DNA from: Actinomadura hibisca NBRC 15177
GTDB taxonomy: Bacteria; Actinomycetota; Actinomycetes; Streptosporangiales; Streptosporangiaceae
Direction of reading: 5' to 3'
Length of the DNA stretch: 64,000 nucleotides
Assembly: GCF_001552635.1 (NCBI RefSeq)
Contig: NZ_BCRO01000064.1
Coordinates: 20,492 to 84,491 of the forward strand
Part shown: positions 48,732 through 57,355 of the stretch, piece after piece
How positions within the stretch are numbered: position 1 is the first letter of the stretch
Layout of the letters: each line of letters begins with the position of its first letter
The notes under the pieces: generated by a model
The model's database searches: none
What the model was told of the DNA's origin: nothing
Seen by the model: the letters and a program-made list of their open reading frames with translations, nothing else
Program-made: the position numbers and the translations under genes

Positions 48732-51296
48732 ATGGGGTGGGGAAAGATCCGAGCACTCGTCGACGCCGGCGCGGCGGATCCGGTGGCCGAGGCCGTGCGC
48801 GTGCTCGACGAGGCGGGCCGCCGCGAGGTCGCCCGCGCGCTGCCCGGCCACCTGCGCGCGGTGCGCGCCCGGCGGGAGCGCTGGGACGCCTTCGAGCGGC
48901 ACGTCGAGCCGTTCCGGGCGGCGGGCGCGGGGACGATCGCGGGATCGGCGGCCGTCGCGTCCTGGCTCAACCGCCGCGACCTCAACCCGCCCCGCAGGCG
49001 GCACCGCGACGCCGGGCGGCTGCTCGACCTGTGGGAGGACCGGCCCGCCGAATGGCTCGCCGACCTGGCGCGGCGCGTCACGCGCAACCTGCGCGGCCCC
49101 GACCACCGCGACGGGGACCTGGCGCTGGCGCTGCTGCGGCGGACGGGCGTCGAGCCGCCCGCGCACGATCCGCTGGTCATCGCGTGGTCGGCGGAGGGGC
49201 CCTGGCGCGCCGACGACCCGCTGCTGCCGCACCTGCTGCCGCGCCTGTTCGAGGCGGGCGGCACCGGCCACTGGCTCTACCTGCGGGAAGGCTGGCTGGA
49301 CGCGTTGTCCGACATGGTGGAGCAGGGCGCGGCCGAGCGGGCGGCGCTGCTCGACGGCTGCGTGCGGCGGCTGCTGCGGGGCGGCGGTTCCGCGACCGAG
49401 CCGTGGTTCTTCCTCAAGCTGCACCAACGGCTGGAGACCGACGCGGACGTGCCCCGGCACGCGCACGACTACCTGCGGATGCTCCCCTCGGCGTCGGGCC
49501 AGGTCGCCGCGCACGCGCTCGACCTGCTCCGGCGGCACGGCGACCTGGAGGCGGCGCAGGTCGTGGCGGCGCTGGAAGCGGCGTTGTCGCGGCGGGAAGC
49601 GGGCCTGGTCAGGGCGGGGCTGAGCTGGCTGGACCAGACCGTCAGGCGGCACCCGGAACGGGCCGCCGAGTGCGCGGTGCTCCTGGCGCGGGCGTTCGGG
49701 CACACCTCGCCGGTCGTGCAGCGGCAGGCCGTCCGGGTCGCGCTCAAGCTGCCGCCGGACGTCGGGGCGGCGGCCGAGCGCGGGCTGCGGGAGGCCGTCC
49801 CGCTGCTCCCGGCGGAGCTGGGCGCGCAGCTCGCGGAGCGGTTCGGCGGCGAGGTGGCCGAGGAGGAGCGGCCGGCGCCGGACCTGCCCAGGGTGGTGGC
49901 CGCCGAGCCGGTCCCGCTCTACCCGTCGATCGCCACGGCCGCCGGGTTCGCGCACCTGATCACGCTGGAGCAGCCGTCGTGGTCGATGGCCGAGCAGCTC
50001 ATGGCAGGTTTCGTGCGGCTGGCGCACGACGACCGGGACGGTTTCGCGGCCGTGCTGGAGCCGGTGTTCCGGACCGGCCTGGGCTGGTGGGCCGACGACC
50101 TGGCGGTGTGGCCGACCGAGCGGGAGTGGCTGCTCGCGGCGTCCCGGCGGCTGCTTGGCCACGACATCGGGCCCGCCCGGCCGCCCGTCTCGCCCTTCGA
50201 CGTCCCGCCCGGCAGCACGTTCCTCGACCGGATGCCCGGCGAGCGGCGGGCGTCGCCGATCGACCTGCTGTGGCTGCACCGGTGCGCCGAGCTGCAACGG
50301 GGGCTGGACACCGGCTTCGTCCCGCCGGTGCTGCTGGCCACGCCGACCGAGCCCACCGGGCGGCTCGACCCGACCGTCCTGATGGGACGGCTGGCCGCGC
50401 ACCAGGACGCGGGCGTCGAGCCCTATCCCGCCGACCTGCAACAGGCGCTGCTGCGCCTGCCCGCCGAGGGCGACGTCCAGGCCGCCCGGCGGGCCAGGGC
50501 CCTGTCCCTGTCGGCGGCGCAGGTCGTCGCCCGGTGGCTGGCCGATCCGCCGGAGGTCGCCGTCGAGGCGTCGTTCGCCAAGCGCGGGCGGCCCGGCTTC
50601 ACGCTGCGGGCCCGGCGGACCGGCCTCACCCTGATCGACGAGGTGTTCCGCACGCCGCAGCGGCCCCGGCCGGAGCGGCCGAGCCCCAACCGGCACCTCT
50701 GGCCGTACGCGCTGCCGTCCCATCCGGAGGTGGCCGCCGCCTACCTGATCACCCACCCCGACGACCCCGGCCCCGCCGACCGCACCGATCCGGTCCTGCT
50801 GTGCGACCTGCTGGCCGGAGGCGGGGAGCGGGGCGGGACCAGGCGCGGGATCAGGCGCGGGGCGTGGGACGAGGCGCTGGCCTGGTACGCGGCCGCCGAG
50901 CTGGGCGGCGACCAGCGCGGCCAGGACGCGCTGGAGATCATGGCGGCGCGGGGCGACCTGCCCGCCGGAGCGCTCGGGCACGCGCTGGCCCGCCGCGTGC
51001 GGGACGGCGGGATCGGCCTGGCGCGCGTGGTGACGGCCCTGGAACGCCTCGCCCGCCGTGGCGCGCACGGCCAGGTGTGGGAGACGGTCGCGGCGATGCT
51101 GGCGGACCTGACGCCGGAGCCGGGGGAGCGGCCGGTCGCGGCGTTCGCCCGGCTCGTCGCCCTCGGCGCGCGGACGGCGCGGTGGAGCGAGGCGCGCGGG
51201 GCGTTACCCGCGGTGGCGGAGCTGGCGGGGCGGAAGGGGACGGCGAACATGCTGGCGGAAGCGCGCCGCCTGCACGCGTACCTGACGCGCGCCTGA
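48732..51296 (+). CDS. Large helical-repeat protein, possibly DUF6493 family
   Basis: This 854-residue cytoplasmic protein is almost entirely Leu/Ala/Arg-rich helices arranged like HEAT or TPR repeats, for example VAAHALDLLRRHGDLEAAQVVAALEAAL and ERAAECAVLLARAFGHTSPVVQRQAVRVALKL. No catalytic motif or membrane segment is visible. Length and composition agree with actinomycete DUF6493 proteins, often encoded near WGR- or SWIM-domain proteins, but no such neighbour is seen here. ATG has GGGAGG 7 nt upstream. A 33-bp minisatellite begins at its last codons and runs on past the stop. The function is unknown; a scaffold role is a guess from the fold. Confidence 0.6.
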   Translation: MGWGKIRALVDAGAADPVAEAVRVLDEAGRREVARALPGHLRAVRARRERWDAFERHVEPFRAAGAGTIAGSAAVASWLNRRDLNPPRRRHRDAGRLLDLWEDRPAEWLADLARRVTRNLRGPDHRDGDLALALLRRTGVEPPAHDPLVIAWSAEGPWRADDPLLPHLLPRLFEAGGTGHWLYLREGWLDALSDMVEQGAAERAALLDGCVRRLLRGGGSATEPWFFLKLHQRLETDADVPRHAHDYLRMLPSASGQVAAHALDLLRRHGDLEAAQVVAALEAALSRREAGLVRAGLSWLDQTVRRHPERAAECAVLLARAFGHTSPVVQRQAVRVALKLPPDVGAAAERGLREAVPLLPAELGAQLAERFGGEVAEEERPAPDLPRVVAAEPVPLYPSIATAAGFAHLITLEQPSWSMAEQLMAGFVRLAHDDRDGFAAVLEPVFRTGLGWWADDLAVWPTEREWLLAASRRLLGHDIGPARPPVSPFDVPPGSTFLDRMPGERRASPIDLLWLHRCAELQRGLDTGFVPPVLLATPTEPTGRLDPTVLMGRLAAHQDAGVEPYPADLQQALLRLPAEGDVQAARRARALSLSAAQVVARWLADPPEVAVEASFAKRGRPGFTLRARRTGLTLIDEVFRTPQRPRPERPSPNRHLWPYALPSHPEVAAAYLITHPDDPGPADRTDPVLLCDLLAGGGERGGTRRGIRRGAWDEALAWYAAAELGGDQRGQDALEIMAARGDLPAGALGHALARRVRDGGIGLARVVTALERLARRGAHGQVWETVAAMLADLTPEPGERPVAAFARLVALGARTARWSEARGALPAVAELAGRKGTANMLAEARRLHAYLTRA

Positions 51297-51412
51297 CACG
51301 GGCCCGCCGCGCACCTGCCGCACCTGCCGCACCTGCCACGCCTGCCGCGCGCCCGACACGAGCGCGCCGCACACCTGCCGCGCGCCTGATACGGGCCCGC
51401 CGCGCGCCTGCC
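51287..51412. repeat. 33-bp minisatellite with internal 9-bp repeats
   Basis: Three 33-bp copies of a unit starting GCGCGCC(T/C)GA(C/T)ACG and ending CCTGCC lie at 51287, 51347 and 51380; the last two are contiguous. Between copies 1 and 2 are three 9-bp units, GCACCTGCC twice and ACGCCTGCC. The array begins three codons before the stop of the preceding gene. Confidence 0.75.
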
Positions 51413-51453
51413 GAGGTGACCGACGGTGACCGCAAGTGGCCACCGGCGGCGGG

Positions 51454-52224
51454 TCAGCCCTCGTGGGCCTCGGGGTCACGGGCCAGGACGGACCGGCCGC
51501 CGTCCACCGGCACGGTCGCGCCGTTGATGAACGACGCGTCGTCCGACAGCAGGTGCACGACCGCGGCGGCGACCTCCTCGGCCAGCGCGACCCGGCCGAG
51601 GGGGTGCAGTCGTCCCATCTCGTCCTCGACGCGGGCGGCCTCCACCGGGCCCAGCCGCGTCAGGAAGTCCTCGTAGCGCTCGGTGCGGACCGAGCCCGGC
51701 GCGACGGCGTTCACCCGGACGCCGCGCGGCCCGTACTCCACGGCCAGCGCGCGCGTCAGCCCCTCGATCGCGGCCTTGGCCGTCACGTACGGCGTGCAGC
51801 CCGGCACCGCCCGCTGCGCCTGGTGGGAGGTGACGTTCACGATCGCGCCCGGCGTGCCCGCCGCCAGGAACCGGCGCACGGCGGTGGCACAGCCGGTGAG
51901 TGGCGCGCCGAGGTTCACGTCCACCAGCGCCAGCACCTCTTGCGCCGAGGAGGTGTGCAGCGACAGGTCCCGGAACACCGCCGCGTTGTTCACCCATCCG
52001 GCCAGCGGCGCGACCCGCTCGGCGAGGTCGGCGGCGTGCTCGGCGGCGGCCTCGTCGGTGGCGTCGCCCACCACGGCGGTCACGTCGGGGTGGCCGTCGG
52101 CCCACTCCAGGGCGGCGGGGTCCCGTTCGAGGGCGACGACGTGGCCGGTCCGGGCGAGGCGTTCGACGACCGCGCGGCCGATGCCCCGGCCGCCGCCGGT
52201 CACCACGTGGGAACGGGTGCTCAT
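51454..52224 (-). CDS. Short-chain dehydrogenase/reductase (SDR)
   Basis: This 256-residue classical SDR has the cofactor loop TGGGRGIG at the N-terminus, NNAA in VNNAAVF, the catalytic Ser in VNVTSHQAQ and Tyr/Lys in YVTAK, and the C-terminal PGSVRTE. The residue after the first strand, in ALERD, has no Arg typical of strict NADP use, and an acidic residue there favours NAD(H). The substrate cannot be told. It is divergent from the amidase gene across 134 bp, so the two may share control. Confidence 0.9.
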   Translation of the reverse strand: MSTRSHVVTGGGRGIGRAVVERLARTGHVVALERDPAALEWADGHPDVTAVVGDATDEAAAEHAADLAERVAPLAGWVNNAAVFRDLSLHTSSAQEVLALVDVNLGAPLTGCATAVRRFLAAGTPGAIVNVTSHQAQRAVPGCTPYVTAKAAIEGLTRALAVEYGPRGVRVNAVAPGSVRTERYEDFLTRLGPVEAARVEDEMGRLHPLGRVALAEEVAAAVVHLLSDDASFINGATVPVDGGRSVLARDPEAHEG

Positions 52225-52358
52225 GCAAGGTCTCCAGGTCGAAATCCGGTGGACGTGGGCGCGGGGTCGTCCGACACTCGGCTTCGGACGACCCGTGGAC
52301 GGAAGAGGGCGGCCTGCGGCGGGCGCTGCTCGGCACGGGTCCCGCCCTGGGGGCGCAC

Positions 52359-53774
52359 ATGGAACCGCACGAGTACGCGCACCACGACGCTACCGGCCTG
52401 CGCGGGTTGATCGTCAAGGGCGAGGTGACCGCCGCCGAGGCGCAGGACGCCGCACGGCGGGCGCTGGAGAAGGTGAACCCGCAGCTCAACGGGTTGACCG
52501 GGCCGCCGTTCCCGCAGCCGCTCGCGCATGACGGCGACGGGCCCCTCGGCGGGGTGCCGTTCCTCATCAAGGACAGCGGGCCGGTCGCCGAAGGGGTGCC
52601 GTTCCACGCGGGCAGCCGCGCGATCGAGGGCGTCGTCGCGCCGGGCGACACCGACCTGATGCGCCGCTTCCGCGCCGCCGGGCTCGCCACCCTCGGCGTC
52701 ACCACGATGCCGGAGATGGGCATCTCCTTCGCCACCGAGTCCGCCCGCTACGGCGTCACCCGCAACCCCTGGGACCTGGAGCGCGGGCCCGGCGGGTCGA
52801 GCGGTGGGGCGGCGACGCTGGTGGCGGCGGGGGCCGTGCCGGTCGCGCACGGCGGGGATGGGGCCGGGTCGTTGCGCGTCCCGGCGTCGGCGTGCGGGCT
52901 GGTCGGGCTCAAGCCGAGCCGGGGGCGCGTGCCGTACGGGCCAGGGGCGGGGGAGCACGGGTTCGGGATGGTCTACGAGTTCGCGCTGACCCGGAGCGTC
53001 CGGGACGCGGCGCTCCTGCTGGATCTCGTGCAAGGCGCGGGCGTCGGCGACAAGTACACCGCGCCGCCGCCGCTGCGCCCGTACGCGTCCGAACCGGCCG
53101 CCGACCCGGGCGCTCTGCGGATCGCCGTCACCACGCGCGCCTGGTCGGGCGTGCCGGTGGACGCGGAGGTCGCGGCCGTCGTCGGGCGGGTCGCGCGCCT
53201 GCTGGAGGAGATGGGGCACCACGTGGTCGAGGCGAGCCCGGACGTCTCGGGCGAGGCGATCGTGGCGGCGGCCCGGACGCAGCTGGTGGACGTGGCCGCA
53301 CCGTTCCTGCTGTTCGGGCCGCCGGAGACGCCGTCCCGGATGGAGGCGGTGTCGCGGACGGTCGTGGAGGAGGTGCGGGGGCGCAGCGCCCTGGACCTGG
53401 TGGTCGGCTTCGGCGTGCAGAACGAGCTGTCACGCGCCGTCGGGGCCTTCTTCACCGGCCACGACCTGCTGGTCACACCGACGCTCGCGCTGCCGCCCCA
53501 GCCGCATGGGACGTTCCGCTACGACGATTCCGAGCAGACGGCGACGGGGTGGCTGGAGGGCCTCTTCACGTTCGGGCCGTTCACGATGTTGTTCAACGCG
53601 ACGGGCCAGCCCGCGATGAGCCTCCCGCTCGGGCAGACGGCGGACGGCCTCCCGGTGGGCGTGCAGTTCGTCGCCCCGTACGGGCGGGACGACCTGCTCT
53701 TCCGCATGGCCGCCCGGCTGGAGGAGGCCCTGCCCTGGGCGCACCGCGTGCCGCCGGTCCACGCCGCTACCTGA
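52359..53774 (+). CDS. Amidase-signature family hydrolase
   Basis: This 471-residue protein has the amidase signature Ser-Ser-Lys triad: Lys in VPFLIKDSG, cis-Ser in GAGSLRVPAS and the nucleophile Ser near the GGSSGG loop in GPGGSSGGAATLVAAG. Family members hydrolyse amides or, as GatA, serve in tRNA amidation; no GatB or GatC genes are nearby, so a catabolic amidase is more likely. ATG at 52359 is used with GGGGGCGC upstream. Length and motif order are normal for the family. Confidence 0.9.
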   Translation: MEPHEYAHHDATGLRGLIVKGEVTAAEAQDAARRALEKVNPQLNGLTGPPFPQPLAHDGDGPLGGVPFLIKDSGPVAEGVPFHAGSRAIEGVVAPGDTDLMRRFRAAGLATLGVTTMPEMGISFATESARYGVTRNPWDLERGPGGSSGGAATLVAAGAVPVAHGGDGAGSLRVPASACGLVGLKPSRGRVPYGPGAGEHGFGMVYEFALTRSVRDAALLLDLVQGAGVGDKYTAPPPLRPYASEPAADPGALRIAVTTRAWSGVPVDAEVAAVVGRVARLLEEMGHHVVEASPDVSGEAIVAAARTQLVDVAAPFLLFGPPETPSRMEAVSRTVVEEVRGRSALDLVVGFGVQNELSRAVGAFFTGHDLLVTPTLALPPQPHGTFRYDDSEQTATGWLEGLFTFGPFTMLFNATGQPAMSLPLGQTADGLPVGVQFVAPYGRDDLLFRMAARLEEALPWAHRVPPVHAAT

Positions 53775-53784
53775 ACCAGAACAC

Positions 53785-53813
53785 TGGAACGAATCATTCC
53801 GTTCTGCTATTCT
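53785..53813 (+). promoter_or_regulatory. Candidate promoter with dyad before the epoxide hydrolase gene
   Basis: TGGAAC and TATTCT are 17 bp apart. The spacer contains GAACG (53787) and CGTTC (53800) as an inverted pair, a common shape for TetR-type operators. Confidence 0.4.
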
Positions 53814-53847
53814 GGAGACACGTCGGAACGACTTCGAGGAGTGCTCG

Positions 53848-55002
53848 ATGACCGGAACGACCAGCGAGATCCGTCCCTTCCGCCTCCACGTCCCCCAGGC
53901 CGACCTCGACGATCTGCACCGCCGGATCGCGGCGACGCGCTGGAACCCTCAGATCCCCGGCACCGGCTGGGAGCGCGGCATCCCCGCCGACTACCTGCGG
54001 GAGCTGGCCGAGTACTGGCGCACCGGCTACGACTGGCGCGCGCACGAGGCCGCGCTCAACGAACTGCCGCAGTTCGTCACCGAGATCGACGGCCAGAACG
54101 TCCACTTCCTGCACGTCCGCTCCCGGCACGAGGACGCGCTGCCCCTGCTGCTGTCGCACGGCTGGCCGGGGTCGATCGTCGAGTTCCTCAAGATGATCGG
54201 CCCGCTGACCGACCCCGAGGACCCGGCCGACGCCTTCCACCTCGTCATCCCGTCGCTGCCCGGCTTCGGCCTCTCGGGCCCGGTGACCGAGCCGGGCTGG
54301 ACGACCGGGCGCGTCGCGCGGGCGTTCACCGGGCTGATGGACCGCCTCGGCTACGGGCGGTACGGCGTGCAGGGCGGCGACTTCGGCGCGTTCGTGGCCC
54401 CCGAGATGGGCCGGGTCGCCGAGGGGAAGGTCGTCGGCGTGCACGTCAACGCCGCGAGCGTCGGCTTCATCCCGTTCGGCGAGGTGGGCGAGGAGGAGGC
54501 GGCGTCGCTCAGCGAGTTCGAGCGGGGCAGCCTGGCCCGGCTCCGCGACTACATGGACGACGGCAACGGCTACTTCCAGATCATGGCGACCCGGCCGCAG
54601 ACGCTGGGCTACGGCCTCAACGACTCCCCGGTGGGCCAGCTCGCCTGGATCGCCGAGAAGTTCAAGGAGTGGACCTTCCCGACCGCCGAGCTGCCGGAGA
54701 AGGCGATCGACCGCGACCAGATGCTCACCAACGTGATGCTCTACTGGATCACCGGCACGATCGGCTCCTCGGCGCACCTGTACTGGGAGAGCATGCACGG
54801 CGGCGACTGGCCGCACGAGCGCGCGGCGACGCCGACGGGCGTCGCGGTGTTCGCCGACGACGTCGCGATCCGGCGGTACGCCGAGCACGCCAACACCATC
54901 ACGCGCTGGACCGAGTTCGACCGGGGCGGGCACTTCGCGGCCATGGAGGTGCCCGACCTGCTGACCGAGGACGTGCGGGCGTTCTTCCGCACAGTGCGCT
55001 GA
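53848..55002 (+). CDS. Epoxide hydrolase (alpha/beta-hydrolase fold)
   Basis: This 384-residue protein has the N-terminal epoxide hydrolase region (RPFRLHVPQADLDDLHRRIAATRW) and the oxyanion motif HGWPGS. The Asp nucleophile lies in YGVQGGDFGA, and the catalytic His in GGHFAAME near the C-terminus. It belongs to the microsomal-type (EphB/EHN) family, which opens epoxides to diols by an ester intermediate. No signal peptide is present, so it is cytoplasmic. The ring-opening Tyr residues are plausibly those in YFQIM and LYWESM. A GC hairpin follows. Confidence 0.93.
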   Translation: MTGTTSEIRPFRLHVPQADLDDLHRRIAATRWNPQIPGTGWERGIPADYLRELAEYWRTGYDWRAHEAALNELPQFVTEIDGQNVHFLHVRSRHEDALPLLLSHGWPGSIVEFLKMIGPLTDPEDPADAFHLVIPSLPGFGLSGPVTEPGWTTGRVARAFTGLMDRLGYGRYGVQGGDFGAFVAPEMGRVAEGKVVGVHVNAASVGFIPFGEVGEEEAASLSEFERGSLARLRDYMDDGNGYFQIMATRPQTLGYGLNDSPVGQLAWIAEKFKEWTFPTAELPEKAIDRDQMLTNVMLYWITGTIGSSAHLYWESMHGGDWPHERAATPTGVAVFADDVAIRRYAEHANTITRWTEFDRGGHFAAMEVPDLLTEDVRAFFRTVR

Positions 55003-55024
55003 GACGGGCGGCGATCCGGCCGGC

Positions 55025-55053
55025 GGGGCGGGGACGGCGGTGATCCCCGCCCC
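55025..55053 (+). terminator. Hairpin after the epoxide hydrolase gene
   Basis: GGGGCGGGGA and TCCCCGCCCC form a perfect 10-bp stem with a 9-nt loop, ~22 bp past the stop. Confidence 0.7.
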
Positions 55054-55189
55054 ACCACGGGCGTCGTCCCCGGCTTGTGACCGAGTTGCTAAAAGCGGCC
55101 GCGCTTGTGTGGGCGGAGTGCATTCTGTCCGCCCTTGAGGTGGGTGAAAGTCGTCAGCGTTCACTTTCTCCCCCACCCCAGGAGTGGCG

Positions 55190-56467
55190 ATGAAAGTTCG
55201 TGCTCTGCTCTCCACGCTGGCCGCCGGGGCCGCGCTCGTCGCGCCCGCCGTGGCCGCGGTGCCGCAGGCGTCGGCGGCGGCGCCCCAGGGGTGCACCGCC
55301 AGCGACGGCGACATCTACGCCGCGCCCACGGCCGTCACCGGGAACCCGGGCGAGCTGCTGAGCTGCCGCGAGGTCAAGCTGTCCAACGTCCCCGGCGACA
55401 TCCCGATGAAGGCGTGGAAGGTCCGCTACGTCTCCACCGACGCCAAGGGCGCCAAGAACGTGGTGACCGGCACCGTCGCGATCCCCACCGCGCCCTGGAC
55501 CAAGGGCGGCTCGCGGCCCACCGTCGCGTTCAACCCCGGCACGCTCGGCTCCGGCCCGCAGTGCGCCTTCTCCAAGCAGCTCGCGGGCCAGTTCGTGGAC
55601 ATGTACGAGGGCGGCAACGTCGGGCTGTTCCTCAAGGCCGGGTACGCGGTCGCCGCCACCGACGGCGTCGGCTACCTCCAGGGCCAGGTCCACACCTACA
55701 TGGTCGGGGCCAACGCCGGGCACGCGCTGCTCGACATCGTGCGCACCTCCCGGCAGGTCCCGGGCGGCTCCCTCCAGGCCGACGGCAAGGTGGGCATCTC
55801 CGGCTACTCCGAGGGCGGCGCGGCCTCCCTGTGGGGCGCGCAGCTCGCCGCCTCCTACGCGCCGGAGCTGAACGTGGTCGGCGCGGCCGCCGGCGGCGTG
55901 CCCGGCGACCTGAAGATCACCGCCAAGGCGCTGAACGGCAGCGCGTTCGCCGGGTTCCTGGCCGACGCGCTGGTCGGCCTGAGCGCCGCCTACCCCGAGA
56001 TGCCGTTCAACGAGCTGATGAACGACCAGGGCAAGAAGGCCGTGGCCGACGTCAGGAGCAACTGCCTGTACGGCACGCTCGCGGTGTTCCTCGGCGCGCG
56101 GGTCGAGAACTTCTCCAAGGACAAGCTGACCCTGGAGCAGATCTACGCGCTCAAGGGCCCCAACGGCGTGACGTGGGGCGAGGTCGTGGACCGGCAGAAG
56201 CTCGGCGTGAACATCGGCACCCCGGCCTCCGCCGCCCAGTACAAGATCGGCTTCCCGGTCTTCCAGTACCGCGGCTGGCTGGAGGAGATCATCCCGCACG
56301 AGACCGAGGACGCCACCCGCGCCGCCTACTGCAAGGCCGGCATCAACACCACCTGGAAGAACACCTACCCGACCGAGCACCTGTCGACCGACTGGGGCGC
56401 GGCCGGTGACGTGACCAACTTCCTCGGCGAGCGCTTCGAGGGCAAGCCCGCCAAGGGCAACTGCTGA
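55190..56467 (+). CDS. Secreted lipase/esterase (secretory lipase, LIP family)
   Basis: This 425-residue protein has a Sec signal peptide (MKVRALLSTLAAGAALVAPAVA, cleavage near ASAA) and a secretory-lipase fold. The nucleophile elbow is GISGYSEGGAAS, with Ser in GYSEGG. The late Asp and His are probably in VFQYRGWLEEIIPHE. Paired Cys residues (GCTAS, LSCRE, QCAFS, SNCLYG, AYCKAG, GNC) suggest disulfides outside the cell. It resembles the actinomycete and fungal LIP lipases that cleave triacylglycerols or other esters. ATG 55190 is preferred because AGGAG lies 5 nt upstream; GTG 55184 would overlap that site. Confidence 0.9.
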   Translation: MKVRALLSTLAAGAALVAPAVAAVPQASAAAPQGCTASDGDIYAAPTAVTGNPGELLSCREVKLSNVPGDIPMKAWKVRYVSTDAKGAKNVVTGTVAIPTAPWTKGGSRPTVAFNPGTLGSGPQCAFSKQLAGQFVDMYEGGNVGLFLKAGYAVAATDGVGYLQGQVHTYMVGANAGHALLDIVRTSRQVPGGSLQADGKVGISGYSEGGAASLWGAQLAASYAPELNVVGAAAGGVPGDLKITAKALNGSAFAGFLADALVGLSAAYPEMPFNELMNDQGKKAVADVRSNCLYGTLAVFLGARVENFSKDKLTLEQIYALKGPNGVTWGEVVDRQKLGVNIGTPASAAQYKIGFPVFQYRGWLEEIIPHETEDATRAAYCKAGINTTWKNTYPTEHLSTDWGAAGDVTNFLGERFEGKPAKGNC

Positions 56468-56485
56468 TCCGACCTCCCTCAAGGA

Positions 56486-56528
56486 CACGGCCCGGGCGGG
56501 TTCCTCCCACACCCCCGCCCGGGCCGTG
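56486..56528. terminator. 15-bp hairpin between convergent lipase and 251-aa protein genes
   Basis: CACGGCCCGGGCGGG and its exact complement form a 15-bp stem around a 13-nt loop, 18 bp past the lipase stop and 11 bp past the convergent gene's stop. It can work for both. Confidence 0.8.
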
Positions 56529-56539
56529 CGCCGTCCGGA

Positions 56540-57295
56540 TCAGCCGATCGGGTCGCCCGCGCCGACGGGCAGCGCCTCCAGGCGCGGATCGTCCAGCAGC
56601 GCCGCGACCAGCGCGGACGAGCCGCCCACGTAGGTGGAGTCGAGGTCGATCTCGGTCGCCGTGCACCAGGCCCGGTCGCCGGGCCACCACAGGTTCGGCG
56701 ACTGCGGGAAGAACGAGCCGAACACCCGGTGCCCGATGTCGGCCGCCGCCGCCAGCGGCCCGGTCAGCAGCAGGTAGTCGCGGTGCGGCAGGCGGACGCG
56801 CGGCCCGTCCAGCACCTCCGGGGTGAACGCGGCGGGCATCCGGGCCGGGAGCGCCGGCGGGGCCCCCGCCTTCGCCGACGCGAACACCACCACGCCCGCG
56901 CCGTCGATCCAGCCGTAGCCGTCCCACAGGCAGAACCAGCACGTCGCCGTCGTGGCGGTGTGCGCGGCCAGCACGTCCAGCAGGGCGCGCAGGGTCCGCG
57001 GGGGCAGCTCGCCCCCGGAGGGGTCGCCGTCCCAGGGCGCGGGGCCGGTCACGGTGTCGGGCTCGGGCCGCGACACCTCACGGAACCGGCTGGTGGGCGT
57101 CAGCTCCCGGCCCGCCCACGCCGCGATCTCCGCCCAGGGCACCGGCCGGTCGTCGGGCGCGGACGCCGGGTGCAGGACGCGCGCGTACGCGTCGAAGCCG
57201 CGCGGCACCAGCGACGTCACCGTGGAGTCGAACGTCGTGATCGCCGATTCGATCCAGTTGGCGGGCGTCATCGTGGTCACCGCGCGCAAGCTCAT
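56540..57295 (-). CDS. Conserved-looking protein of unknown function
   Basis: This 251-residue soluble protein is not assigned to a named family. It reads as a mixed fold with WIESAITTFDSTVTSLVPRGFDAYARVLHP near the start, ATCWFCLWDGYGW in the middle, RLPHRDYLLLTGPL, and a C-terminal PNLWWPGDRAWCTATEIDLDSTYVGGS. The late Trp-rich segment is the most conserved-looking part. No signal peptide, membrane helix or catalytic motif is visible. It converges with the lipase gene and is followed upstream, after 60 bp, by the ECF42 gene in the same direction, without clear coupling. Confidence 0.6.
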   Translation of the reverse strand: MSLRAVTTMTPANWIESAITTFDSTVTSLVPRGFDAYARVLHPASAPDDRPVPWAEIAAWAGRELTPTSRFREVSRPEPDTVTGPAPWDGDPSGGELPPRTLRALLDVLAAHTATTATCWFCLWDGYGWIDGAGVVVFASAKAGAPPALPARMPAAFTPEVLDGPRVRLPHRDYLLLTGPLAAAADIGHRVFGSFFPQSPNLWWPGDRAWCTATEIDLDSTYVGGSSALVAALLDDPRLEALPVGAGDPIG

Positions 57296-57355
57296 ACCGG
57301 CAATCTAAAACCCCGCGCGCCTCCGTGCTCATCCCGACCCACGTTTCCGGGCGCG

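Noticed and set aside
51287..51412. CRISPR array
   Set aside because: Units are contiguous or separated by sub-repeats, with no unique spacers and no cas genes.
52359..53774. GatA subunit of the tRNA amidotransferase
   Set aside because: No gatB or gatC is adjacent, and the gene is paired divergently with an SDR, which suits a stand-alone amidase.
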